A stretch of DNA of 11,637 bases, taken from positions 1 to 11,637 of the forward strand of contig DAOWFO010000011.1 of the NCBI GenBank assembly GCA_030637965.1, given 5' to 3'. Positions within the stretch are counted from its first letter, which is position 1; each line of letters begins with the position of its first letter. Made by a program: the position numbers and the translations under genes. Positions 6,574 through 11,637 of the stretch are shown here, one piece after another. Source of the stretch: Thermoplasmata archaeon. GTDB lineage: Archaea > Thermoplasmatota > E2 > DHVEG-1. The notes beneath the pieces were generated by a model. That model made no database searches, had not been told where the DNA came from, and saw only the letters and a program-made list of their open reading frames with translations.

Positions 6574-7521
6574 GTGAATGGTTTTTTGATAAAAAGGGAG
6601 CCACAGAAAATTGAGTATTTGACAAAATGTACCGAATGCGAAAGTACAAATATTTCGAAGGATAGTTCAAGAGGAGAACTCGTTTGCAATAATTGCGGAC
6701 TTGTAATTGATGCAGAAATTATTGACCATGGACCTGAATGGCGTGCATTTGATAGTGATCAACGTGAAAAAAGATCACGAACAGGATCACCAATGACATA
6801 TACACTTCATGATAAAGGGTTAAGTACGATGATCGACTGGAAAAACCGTGATTCGTATGGTAGATCAATACCTACAAGAAACAGGGCACAGCTGTTTAGA
6901 TTAAGAAAATGGCAAAGAAGAGTAAGAATCAGTGATTCTACAGAGCGAAACTTAGCAATTGCTCTTTCAGGAATTGATAGATTTTCTTCAATTATGGGTC
7001 TTCCAAGAACAGTACGAGAAACAGCAGCAATGATTTATAGAAAAGCAGCATTGAAGAAATTAATCCGGGGTAGAAGCATTGAAGGAGTAACCGCAGCTTC
7101 TCTATATGCAGCATGCAGACAATGCAATGTGCCTCGCACACTTAATGAAATAAGTAAAGCTGTAAGTGTATCTAAAAAAGAGATCGGAAGAACCTATAGA
7201 TATATCTCACATGAATTAGAATTAAAATTGATGCCAACTTCCCCGCAGGATTATATTTCAAGATTCTGTAGTGTTTTAAATTTAAGTGCTGATGTAAAAG
7301 AAAAAACCTTGGAGATATTGCGTGAAGCCACAAATCAAGAGCTAACTAGTGGGCGCGGTCCAACCGGTATGGCAGCAGCATCTCTTTATATTGCATCGGT
7401 TCTTTGTGGTGAACGAAAAACACAACAGGAGGTATCTGATGTAGCAGGAGTTACTGAAGTTACTATTCGAAACCGCTATAAAGAGATCGCAGAAAAACTA
7501 AATATTAATATTCTCCTGTAG
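6574..7521 (+). CDS. tfb: transcription initiation factor IIB (TFB)
   Basis: 315-aa archaeal TFB, which bridges TBP on the TATA box to RNA polymerase and reads the BRE. The zinc ribbon has Cys19, Cys22, Cys38 and Cys41 (CTEC and CNNC). The B-reader/linker follows, with [10 protein letters not shown] (51-60), the [19 protein letters not shown] block (about 67-85) and the basic RLRKWQRR stretch. Two cyclin repeats fill about 120-210 and 215-308, the second ending in the recognition-helix region [20 protein letters not shown]. Length and all domains are standard. The start is uncertain: the GTG at 6574 has GAGGGA almost touching it, an in-frame TTG at 6586 has better SD spacing, and a TATA-like TTTTTATAGG sits at 6547-6556. 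Conserved sequence begins near residue 15 in either case. Confidence 0.95.
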   Translation: MNGFLIKREPQKIEYLTKCTECESTNISKDSSRGELVCNNCGLVIDAEIIDHGPEWRAFDSDQREKRSRTGSPMTYTLHDKGLSTMIDWKNRDSYGRSIPTRNRAQLFRLRKWQRRVRISDSTERNLAIALSGIDRFSSIMGLPRTVRETAAMIYRKAALKKLIRGRSIEGVTAASLYAACRQCNVPRTLNEISKAVSVSKKEIGRTYRYISHELELKLMPTSPQDYISRFCSVLNLSADVKEKTLEILREATNQELTSGRGPTGMAAASLYIASVLCGERKTQQEVSDVAGVTEVTIRNRYKEIAEKLNINILL

Positions 7522-7536
7522 ATTTTTGTTCTTTTT

Positions 7537-7866
7537 CTATTTTCCCTTCTTTTTATATAAGTATATCTCAATCGAAGATACGTTAGAGGTTCTACCTTCT
7601 TCATTAGTCATGCTTTCAGTACTAATATTTATGTTTTTTACCTCTGCATCTGTAACAAACCTGTTTCTCACAATTTCTGCGGTATCTACTGCCCTACTTA
7701 TTGCTCTACCTCTCGCTTTAATAATGACTTCATTTGAATCCTTGTTGCTAAACTGTGTTACCACTGCAAGTACATAGCTCATCGGGGGTTTATTTCCAAC
7801 ATATATTGTGTTTTCGTTTGCTTTATCTTCATCTGTCATACTTTTTTTCGTTGTTTTTTCTGTCAT
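7537..7866 (-). CDS. albA: DNA/RNA-binding protein Alba
   Basis: 109-aa small chromatin protein that binds DNA and RNA as a dimer. After a charged 18-residue tail comes the Alba core (about 19-106): [21 protein letters not shown], then the hallmark [24 protein letters not shown] (about 47-70). The first lysine of the usual GKKP loop, the acetylation site studied in Sulfolobus Alba, is Asn25; the second (Lys26) is kept. GNKP variants also occur in other euryarchaeal Albas. The ATG is supported by AGGTG 7 nt upstream and a minus-strand TATA (GATTATAAAG, 7899-7908), giving a leader of about 12 nt. The stop lies 15 bp from the TFB stop, and the T-rich end of one gene serves the other. Confidence 0.95.
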   Translation of the reverse strand: MTEKTTKKSMTDEDKANENTIYVGNKPPMSYVLAVVTQFSNKDSNEVIIKARGRAISRAVDTAEIVRNRFVTDAEVKNINISTESMTNEEGRTSNVSSIEIYLYKKKGK

Positions 7867-7898
7867 ATTTTTTCACCTAGTTTTTTTTAATCATTTTT

Positions 7899-7908
7899 CT
7901 TTATAATC
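7899..7908 (-). promoter_or_regulatory. TATA box of alba
   Basis: Minus-strand GATTATAAAG, about 26 nt before a start site near 7878. The resulting leader is short and contains the AGGTG SD site, so alba can be transcribed independently of the upstream csp gene. Confidence 0.5.
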
Positions 7909-7938
7909 TTGTTTATTACACTAGATTAATTTTTAACC

Positions 7939-7968
7939 TATGAATGACCGTCTAACTATATATTCATA
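7939..7968 (-). terminator. inverted repeat just downstream of csp
   Basis: TATGAAT (7939-7945) and ATTCATA (7962-7968) form a 7-bp stem with a 16-nt loop, starting 4 nt after the csp stop. It separates csp from the alba promoter. No strong U run follows, so it may stabilise or process the 3' end rather than terminate. Confidence 0.35.
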
Positions 7969-7972
7969 CATT

Positions 7973-8164
7973 CTATAGCTTCTTTAAATTCGCTGCATGC
8001 GGGCCCTTATCGGAATCTTCTATTTCGTATTCAACTTGATCCCCTTCATTTAGATAAGTTCCATCTGGAATAGAGTTTCGATGTACAAATATATCTTTTT
8101 TATCTTCACCCTCTATAAATCCGTATCCTTTTCTTGCATTGTACCATTTTACTTTTCCTTTCAT
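7973..8164 (-). CDS. csp: CspA-family cold-shock protein
   Basis: 63-aa single cold-shock domain, a five-stranded OB-fold that binds single-stranded RNA/DNA and melts RNA structure. The N-terminal GKVKWYNARKGYGFI contains RNP1 (KGYGFI, 12-17) and DIFVHRN (24-30) contains RNP2; the C-terminal strand ends GPHAANLKKL in the usual way. Length is slightly below the 65-70 of most CspA proteins. A strong SD (GGAGGTG) lies 7 nt before the ATG. Bacterial-type Csp proteins are patchy in archaea and mostly seen in mesophilic or cold-living lineages, so an old acquisition from bacteria is likely. The promoter lies far upstream (8294-8305), leaving a long leader. Confidence 0.95.
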   Translation of the reverse strand: MKGKVKWYNARKGYGFIEGEDKKDIFVHRNSIPDGTYLNEGDQVEYEIEDSDKGPHAANLKKL

Positions 8165-8273
8165 TTGTTTTCACCTCCTCAGATCACTAAATCTGGAATG
8201 TTAAAAAACAAAACTAAAAATTCCAATAACTCTCAATAATGAAAACTTGAAACTCTTATCTCTATTTTTTTTC
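8165..8273 (-). promoter_or_regulatory. long structured 5' leader of csp
   Basis: The predicted leader is about 109 nt, whereas other transcripts here have 0-20 nt. Visible pairings: CAGAT/ATCTG (8180-8184 with 8191-8195), a hairpin ending beside the SD; GGAAT/ATTCC (8195-8199 with 8220-8224); and, on the mRNA, GUUUUCA (8240-8246) with UGAAAAC (8167-8173), which overlaps the 3' edge of the SD. These could compete, so a temperature-sensitive switch like that of bacterial cspA leaders is a reasonable guess. Confidence 0.4.
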
Positions 8274-8293
8274 TAATAACCACACTATCTCCC

Positions 8294-8305
8294 TAATTTA
8301 TATAG
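8294..8305 (-). promoter_or_regulatory. TATA box of csp
   Basis: Minus-strand CTATATAAATTA, the best TATA match in the region upstream of csp. It predicts a start near 8273. A closer minor promoter cannot be ruled out. Confidence 0.45.
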
Positions 8306-8408
8306 TTATGCATAAAAATGATATTATGTCCAGTATAACATAGAATATTTTTTTTATTAGGATACATTATTAATTAATTATATGTTAAAGGTTTTTGAAG
8401 GTAGGAGG

Positions 8409-8507
8409 ATGGGAAAAATTAATAGATTTTTATTTACTAAGACAATTCAAATACCCTTATTTAATGAAAATAATGATGGCGGCCTCATAGAACATAAAAT
8501 AAGATAA
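8409..8507 (+). CDS. possible 32-aa protein
   Basis: An ATG follows directly after AGGTAGGAGG (8399-8408), one of the strongest SD-like stretches in the window, though spacing to the nearest GGAGG is zero (three bases from AGGTAGG). The frame runs 32 codons to TAA: basic and hydrophobic first half (GKINRFLFTKTIQIPLF), then NENNDGGLIEHKIR. TATA-like DNA (TTAATTAATTATATG) lies at 8370-8384. No known family. It could instead be a leader peptide or a decayed gene. Confidence 0.35.
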   Translation: MGKINRFLFTKTIQIPLFNENNDGGLIEHKIR

Positions 8508-8580
8508 ATGTTCTTATGATTTTACTATTAATTTATGCCTTAGTTGTTTATTTTTTCGGTTATCTGATTTATAGGTTAAT

Positions 8581-8588
8581 TATAAATA
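8581..8588 (+). promoter_or_regulatory. TATA box of the helicase operon
   Basis: TATAAATA, predicting a transcript start near 8610. No better TATA sits closer to the first gene of the operon, so a leader of about 100 nt is likely. Confidence 0.42.
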
Positions 8589-8607
8589 CTATCCCTATGT
8601 ATTATAG

Positions 8608-8651
8608 AAACTAGATATTTACATTACTAAAAGGTTTTATGAATCTAGTTT
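8608..8651 (+). promoter_or_regulatory. 5' hairpin in the helicase operon leader
   Basis: AAACTAGAT (8608-8616) pairs perfectly with ATCTAGTTT (8643-8651) around a 26-nt loop. Its 5' arm coincides with the predicted transcript start, so the mRNA would begin with this stem, which may protect it from decay or control its translation. A dyad-like TTGAT-N15-ATCAA follows at 8656-8680. Confidence 0.4.
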
Positions 8652-8712
8652 TGTATTGATGTTACATATATTACAATCAAACAACAATAGCTTCTTTTAA
8701 CTAAAATAAGTA

Positions 8713-8919
8713 ATGAATTTAAATATTAATAATAGTGATAAAATGGTTGATAAAAAAAATTTAAAAAAATCAATAGAGTTAATTCATGAAAAATCTGGAG
8801 ATATAACAAGAGTTATTCGATTTAAAAATTTAAAAGATTTCAACAATTTTTTATCTGCATATAAATCAATGAGATATCCAGGTTATAAGTGGAGATATTG
8901 TAAAAAAAATGTAAGATAA
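8713..8919 (+). CDS. small basic protein upstream of the helicase, unknown
   Basis: 68-aa protein, first gene of the helicase operon. The middle (about 24-52) alternates strand and helix: EKSGDITRVIRFKNLKDFNNFLSAYKSM; the C-terminus YPGYKWRYCKKNVR is aromatic and basic, suggestive of nucleic-acid contact, though that is inference. No domain is recognised. The ATG at 8713 lacks an SD; an in-frame ATG at 8743 (residue 11) is an alternative start, and the sequence before it is low-complexity. The stop is 10 bp before the next gene. Confidence 0.55.
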   Translation: MNLNINNSDKMVDKKNLKKSIELIHEKSGDITRVIRFKNLKDFNNFLSAYKSMRYPGYKWRYCKKNVR

Positions 8920-8929
8920 AGGAGATTAC

Positions 8930-9130
8930 ATGAAGCAAAAAATTAAACAAGATAAGAATGGAATAATTACAATTAGCATTCCATTACTAAAACAAATGGC
9001 TACTACAAAAAAACTAAAAGATATTTTACAGAACCATATAGACCAAGAAACAATACCAACTGTGAGAACTGCATGGATTGAGTATTTTCTTGAAATAAAA
9101 AACAAAAAAATTTTATTAAATAAGAGGTAG
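8930..9130 (+). CDS. small protein between operon partners, unknown
   Basis: 66-aa protein with AGGAG about 6 nt before the ATG, a good translation signal. It looks mostly helical, with a basic N-terminus, one predicted strand (GIITISIP), and Trp48 in a TAWIEYFLEIKNKK segment. No family is recognised. It lies 10 bp after the previous gene and 6 bp before the helicase, so all three are almost surely one transcript. A role in RNA handling beside the helicase is guesswork from position. Confidence 0.6.
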   Translation: MKQKIKQDKNGIITISIPLLKQMATTKKLKDILQNHIDQETIPTVRTAWIEYFLEIKNKKILLNKR

Positions 9131-9136
9131 GACTAA

Positions 9137-10264
9137 ATGAATTTTGAAAAACTAAATATTAATACAAAATTAAAGAATAAAATAAATGAATTTGGATTCA
9201 GGGATTTAACTCCCATCCAAGAAATAGGCATCCCTGAGATACTTAAAGGTAAAGATGTAGTGGGTCAAGCAGAAACAGGTTCAGGTAAAACTCTTGCTTT
9301 TTGTATACCAATTTTGGATAAAATTCGACTGGATAAGGGTCTACAGGTACTTGTTATAACTCCAACTAGGGAACTGTGTATCCAAGTAACTGATGTTTTT
9401 AAAGATTTTGGGAAAAATCTTGGTTTTAAAGCTACGAGTGTATTTGGTGGCGTAAATATCGTGTCTCAGATCAATAATATATCAGATTCCCATATAGTTG
9501 TTGCAACACCGGGAAGATTGTTAGATCATATTAATAGGAGGACTATAGAATTTAAAAGTATTGGAGTTCTTGTGCTTGATGAAACAGATAAGATGCTTGA
9601 AATGGGTTTCATTGAAGATGTTGAAAGAATAATACATAATCTTCCAAGAAATAGACAGACTCTCATGTTTAGTGCTACCATACCTGAAGAAGTATATAGA
9701 ATAGGAAGAAAACATCTCAAGAATCCGTCGATCTTTAGGACGAAATCATTTGTAGATTCCGATAAATTAAATCAAAGATATTATGATATTTTTAAGCAGA
9801 ATGATAAATTTTCTTTGCTTTTACATCTCCTTAAAAACTCAACATCAAATCTTGCAATAGTATTTTGTGCAACAAGAAAAGAAACAGATATTGTTGAAAA
9901 GAATCTTCGGCGTCAAGGTATTAATGCTTCTGCAATACATGGTGGCATGAAACAAAATAAAAGACTTAAATCACTTGATAGATTAAAAAGACAAAAAACA
10001 GATGTACTCGTTGCTACAGATGTGGCCGCTAGAGGCCTTGATATAAAAAATGTATCACATGTATATAACTATGATGTACCAAAAACACCGAAAGAATATA
10101 TTCATCGCGTTGGTCGTACTGCCAGGGCTGGTAAAAATGGAGATGCTGTTACATTGCTTACCAGCAGAGATCATGATAATTTTAGAAGGGTTCAAAGTGA
10201 TAAAAAACTTAGGATAGAACAAGCAAATTTCCCGCGAATTAAAAAGGTTCAATTCTTCAGATGA
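9137..10264 (+). CDS. DEAD-box-family ATP-dependent RNA helicase
   Basis: 375-aa two-domain RNA helicase core without C-terminal extension, close to archaeal and RhlE/CsdA-like enzymes that unwind short RNA duplexes. Motifs in order: Q-motif (GFRDLTPIQ, 20-28), I AETGSGKT (45-52), Ia PTREL (76-80), TPGR (124-127), II DETD (148-151), III SAT (179-181), V ARGLDI (298-303), VI HRVGRTARAG (323-332). Motif II is Asp-Glu-Thr-Asp instead of DEAD; the two acidic residues needed for Mg-ATP are kept, so activity is expected. The ATG has AGGTAGG 5 nt upstream. As last gene of a three-gene operon with a long leader, and near csp, it fits a cold-induced helicase, by analogy with bacterial csdA. Confidence 0.95.
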   Translation: MNFEKLNINTKLKNKINEFGFRDLTPIQEIGIPEILKGKDVVGQAETGSGKTLAFCIPILDKIRLDKGLQVLVITPTRELCIQVTDVFKDFGKNLGFKATSVFGGVNIVSQINNISDSHIVVATPGRLLDHINRRTIEFKSIGVLVLDETDKMLEMGFIEDVERIIHNLPRNRQTLMFSATIPEEVYRIGRKHLKNPSIFRTKSFVDSDKLNQRYYDIFKQNDKFSLLLHLLKNSTSNLAIVFCATRKETDIVEKNLRRQGINASAIHGGMKQNKRLKSLDRLKRQKTDVLVATDVAARGLDIKNVSHVYNYDVPKTPKEYIHRVGRTARAGKNGDAVTLLTSRDHDNFRRVQSDKKLRIEQANFPRIKKVQFFR

Positions 10265-10306
10265 GGTTAAAGAATAAAACTAAATATATGGATAATATTT
10301 GTGGTA

Positions 10307-10342
10307 AAAAGATATAGTATTCAAAAACTGCTGGTATCTTTT
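10307..10342 (+). terminator. hairpin downstream of the helicase gene
   Basis: AAAAGATA (10307-10314) and TATCTTTT (10335-10342) form a perfect 8-bp stem with a 20-nt loop, 43 nt after the helicase stop. It probably marks the operon's 3' end, though the downstream small genes could still be reached by read-through. Confidence 0.4.
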
Positions 10343-10383
10343 GTATGTAAAAAAGAAAAAAGAATAAAAATAAGGTGGTTTAC

Positions 10384-10515
10384 ATGAAGCTTAAATGTGA
10401 AAATTGCGGGAATAGTTGGGATTATCAAGGTAAATCTAAATGGTATTTAGCATGTCCAAAATGTAAAAACACGATAAACATTAATGAATTAACAGAAAAA
10501 GATAGAAAAAGATGA
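10384..10515 (+). CDS. 43-aa zinc-ribbon protein
   Basis: Tiny protein that would fold around one zinc: Cys5-x2-Cys8 (CENC) and Cys24-x2-Cys27 (CPKC), with Trp12 and Trp20 between in a GNSWDYQGKSKWYLACPKC pattern. Archaeal genomes carry many such stand-alone ribbons, and a similar short KLxCxxCGxxWxYxGKSxxYxxCPxC form is familiar to me from them; the function is unknown. Translation is supported by AGGTGG 5 nt before the ATG. It is the first of three small same-strand genes after the helicase operon. Confidence 0.75.
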   Translation: MKLKCENCGNSWDYQGKSKWYLACPKCKNTININELTEKDRKR

Positions 10516-10587
10516 TATAATAAGTACTAAATTGAGACGGTTAAAAAAGAAGCATGTAAAAAATAAAAGAAGACGGAAAAACGCAAG

Positions 10588-10794
10588 ATGAAACGGAAAA
10601 GTCGGGGGGAAAAAACTGTTAAAGAACTGATACTAAAAGATGATGAATTGTTGCAGTTAACAACTGTTGTTGAAGGACCCATGGGAGATGAAAATTCAAA
10701 AGATTACAGACTTTCAGTAAGTTCAGATGGAAGATTAATTGTTGAAAAAATGACTCCCATTGGTTGGAGACATTTAAGTTGGAAGGAAATGTAA
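10588..10794 (+). CDS. small unknown protein between two zinc ribbons
   Basis: 68-aa protein with no recognised domain. The first 13 residues are strongly basic (KRKSRGEKTVK). The rest reads as a beta-rich fold: ELLQLTTVVEGP, DYRLSVSSDGRLIVEKMT and PIGWRHLSWKEM. The ATG lacks a clear SD (only CGGA about 12 nt away). A G6 run at 10609-10614 inside the frame resembles an SD, but no start codon follows at a usable distance. The next gene starts 33 bp downstream. Confidence 0.5.
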   Translation: MKRKSRGEKTVKELILKDDELLQLTTVVEGPMGDENSKDYRLSVSSDGRLIVEKMTPIGWRHLSWKEM

Positions 10795-10827
10795 GATAAA
10801 AATTGTTTTGTTTAGAAGGGTATTTAC

Positions 10828-11052
10828 ATGTTAAATGTAAGATATATGAAGATGGCTGTTGAAGAACTTGAAAAATCAAGTGAAGATAAATGTCCTTTGT
10901 GCAATAACAAGTTATATTATCGTGAACCTGCAAAGGGTTTTGTTTGCAAAAACCAAGAGTGCAAGAATTTTTGGGAATATGGTAAGGGAAAGGTATTTGG
11001 TAAGCAGATAATAAAGAAGTTAGAAAAGAATTATATTCTAAGTAAGAAATAG
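10828..11052 (+). CDS. small zinc-ribbon protein
   Basis: 74-aa protein with a central zinc ribbon: Cys22-x2-Cys25 (CPLC) and Cys40-x4-Cys45 (CKNQEC). A helical N-terminus (MKMAVEELEKSSE) precedes it and a basic helix (QIIKKLEKNYILSKK) follows. The ribbon type, with a hydrophobic KLYYR strand after the first pair and GFVC before the second, resembles nucleic-acid-associated ribbons, but the function is unknown. AAGGG lies 8 nt before the ATG. A hairpin plus T7 follows at 11083-11116. Confidence 0.7.
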   Translation: MLNVRYMKMAVEELEKSSEDKCPLCNNKLYYREPAKGFVCKNQECKNFWEYGKGKVFGKQIIKKLEKNYILSKK

Positions 11053-11082
11053 GTTTATAATTTTTAGTATTATTATATAGCG

Positions 11083-11116
11083 CTTAAGATTTTTAAGACA
11101 AAATGTGTGTTTTTTT
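11083..11116 (+). terminator. candidate terminator after the small-gene cluster
   Basis: CTTAA (11083-11087) and TTAAG (11093-11097) form a short stem, with a T7 run at 11110-11116. The T run alone may be enough for archaeal polymerase. It separates the coding cluster from the structured RNA. Confidence 0.4.
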
Positions 11117-11133
11117 AGATATTTTATGGTAAT

Positions 11134-11142
11134 ATTTATATA
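11134..11142 (+). promoter_or_regulatory. TATA box of the candidate structured RNA
   Basis: TTTATATAG, centred about 28 nt before the 5' end of the closing helix at 11166. Directly after it comes AGTATGAGTAAC (11142-11153), a distant relative of the GTTACTAT-type operators. Confidence 0.45.
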
Positions 11143-11163
11143 GTATGAGTAACAAATATTAAT

Positions 11164-11270
11164 ATGCTTAGAGAGAGCGGAAGTAAAATAGAAATATTTT
11201 CCGGAAGTTCTTACTGAAGAGTATCGGTGGATACCTAGTATTCATCGAAAACCCTTCCTCTAGGCGAAAT
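11164..11270 (+). ncRNA. candidate multi-hairpin non-coding RNA, about 100 nt
   Basis: No coding frame fits. The two ends pair over a long range: GCUUAGAG (11166-11173) with CUCUAGGC (11258-11265), then, after a bulge, GAAG (11080+100, i.e. 11180-11183 counted from the window start as 111xx numbering: 11180-11183) with CUUC (11254-11257), 12 pairs in total with one G-U. Enclosed are AAAAUA-GAAA-UAUUUU (11185-11200), a stem capped by a GNRA-type tetraloop, and GUAUC-GGUG-GAUAC (11221-11234). A TATA box stands at the right distance upstream. I do not recognise a known RNA family. There is no T run directly after it, so the 3' end is unclear. Confidence 0.45.
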
Positions 11271-11298
11271 TATTATTAAAATTGTTGTTAAAATGGAC

Positions 11299-11311
11299 TT
11301 TATATAAAAAA
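11299..11311 (+). promoter_or_regulatory. TATA box of the 33-aa gene
   Basis: TTTATATAAAAAA, with the TATA core centred about 25 nt before the ATG at 11327, as for a leaderless transcript. The identical 13-mer recurs at 11449-11461. Confidence 0.5.
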
Positions 11312-11326
11312 TAAGGACAAAGAATA

Positions 11327-11428
11327 ATGAACGACCCTTTTATAAAACATATAGAAAAAAGGATAAAAGAACTTCATGAAAGGATGCAGGAACATAAATT
11401 AGATCGAAGTAAGAAACGAAAATTCTAA
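11327..11428 (+). CDS. 33-aa highly charged protein, leaderless
   Basis: A very small frame of 33 codons ending in TAA. It encodes a lysine-, arginine- and glutamate-rich, probably fully helical peptide (HIEKRIKELHERMQEHKL) with a basic tail (DRSKKRKF). The strong TATA box places the transcript start at the ATG itself; an AGGAC upstream would then lie outside the mRNA. No family is known to me. The promoter spacing and amphipathic pattern argue for a real gene, while the length keeps doubt. Confidence 0.45.
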   Translation: MNDPFIKHIEKRIKELHERMQEHKLDRSKKRKF

Positions 11429-11448
11429 TTATTATCTGTAAATTGAAG

Positions 11449-11461
11449 TTTATATAAAAAA
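11449..11461 (+). promoter_or_regulatory. second copy of the TATA 13-mer, no gene visible downstream
   Basis: TTTATATAAAAAA, an exact repeat of 11299-11311, 150 bp further on. It predicts a start near 11479. No credible coding frame follows before the window ends, so it may drive an RNA leading toward the GC-rich edge element, or may be chance. Confidence 0.35.
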
Positions 11462-11608
11462 CAATAATATATTTTCTTAGGATAGAATAAAGAAAGATAA
11501 TTCATTAAATCTGTTGATATGTATGAAACTCTAAGTTTTGATAGTGGTTTTTGAAAAGATAAGGAAATTAAACATCTGCTTACATTTTTTCATTATAGAA
11601 GACTATTA

Positions 11609-11637
11609 GGAGGCCCGAGCCGGGCTTACCTTCCAAA
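11609..11637 (+). ncRNA. GC-rich element cut by the right edge, probable start of a stable RNA
   Basis: The last 29 bases are strikingly GC-rich against the surrounding AT-rich DNA. AGGCCCG (11611-11617) pairs with CGGGCTT (11621-11627; one G-U) around a 3-nt loop. GC islands in AT-rich archaeal genomes often mark structured RNAs. It does not show a tRNA D-arm, and I cannot match it to a specific RNA from so short a piece. Strand is assumed. Confidence 0.35.

Noticed and set aside
7450..7467. Two further GTTACT copies, one a full GTTACTAT octamer.
   Set aside because: They encode Val-Thr residues in the second cyclin repeat of TFB, so they are read as coding chance; they do weaken the operator argument.
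7526..7777. Hydrophobic 83-codon plus-strand frame.
   Set aside because: It is the antisense of alba, whose protein is unmistakable; the hydrophobicity comes from T-rich complements of lysine codons.
10619..10933. 104-codon minus-strand frame.
   Set aside because: It lies antisense to two better-supported plus-strand genes, has no SD, and its sequence is low-complexity and unlike any protein family.
11225..11250. CGGTGGATACCTAG resembles the CGGTGGATGCCTAGG stretch near the 5' end of 23S rRNA as I remember it.
   Set aside because: The match stops after about 14 nt, is not followed by further 23S sequence, and the bases are better explained by the local hairpin and closing helix.
11598..11637. 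Possible tRNA with an anticodon loop near TTCCAAA (Trp CCA or Gly TCC).
   Set aside because: Counting back gives no T8, no proper D-stem and no GG in the D-loop; the bases form an unrelated GC hairpin.
1..11637. CRISPR array, insertion sequence, integrase or toxin-antitoxin pair.
   Set aside because: No regularly spaced repeats, transposase motifs, terminal inverted repeats or recognisable toxin folds were seen. The 8713/8930 pair has the size of a toxin-antitoxin pair but no matching motifs and sits in a helicase operon.

Overview
The window is very AT-rich and archaeal. It encodes transcription factor B, the chromatin protein Alba and two-cysteine-pair zinc ribbons. Many genes have a TATA-like box about 26 nt upstream of a probable transcript start, either leaderless or with a short leader carrying a GGAGG/AGGTG-type Shine-Dalgarno (SD) site. 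Alba together with a bacterial-type CspA cold-shock protein and a CsdA/RhlE-like RNA helicase fits a mesophilic or cold-adapted euryarchaeote in the broad sense (for example a Thermoplasmatota or methanogen-related lineage). The exact lineage cannot be read from these genes.

Layout. 3-1280 (+): DUF3887-alpha/beta hydrolase, cut by the left edge. 1281-1659: gene-free region holding a terminator and a candidate small RNA, with its own TATA box and two tandem palindromic operators. 1660-2037 (-): DUF2188 protein. 2142-4330 (-): two-gene ABC-2 exporter operon whose ATPase carries an N-terminal zinc ribbon. 4331-4631: divergent promoter region with repeats. 4632-5513 (+): CDF metal transporter. 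5729-6031 (+): small coiled-coil membrane protein. 6032-6350: gene-free, with a strong orphan hairpin. 6351-6542 (+): doubtful small protein. 6574-7521 (+): TFB. 7537-7866 (-): Alba, tail-to-tail with TFB. 7973-8164 (-): CspA-like protein with a leader of about 109 nt. 8409-8507 (+): possible 32-aa protein. 8713-10264 (+): operon of two small unknown proteins and a DEAD-box-type RNA helicase, preceded by a leader of about 100 nt that begins with a hairpin. 10384-11052 (+): three small proteins, two of them zinc ribbons. 11134-11270 (+): candidate structured RNA closed by a long-range helix. 11327-11428 (+): 33-aa charged leaderless protein. 11609-11637: abrupt GC-rich hairpin running off the right edge, probably the start of a stable RNA.

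The central and right-hand parts (cold-shock protein, RNA helicase, long structured leaders, small zinc ribbons, Alba, TFB) read as a gene-expression and RNA-handling neighbourhood that may respond to low temperature. The left part is membrane export and metal transport. The most interesting non-coding signals are the candidate small RNA near 1451-1531, which is C-rich with CCUCC-type anti-SD motifs, and the multi-hairpin RNA near 11164-11270. An octamer, GTTACTAT, lies directly downstream of the TATA box both at the first small RNA and at the CDF transporter, which hints at a shared regulator. All structures and regulatory assignments were made by eye and none was computed.
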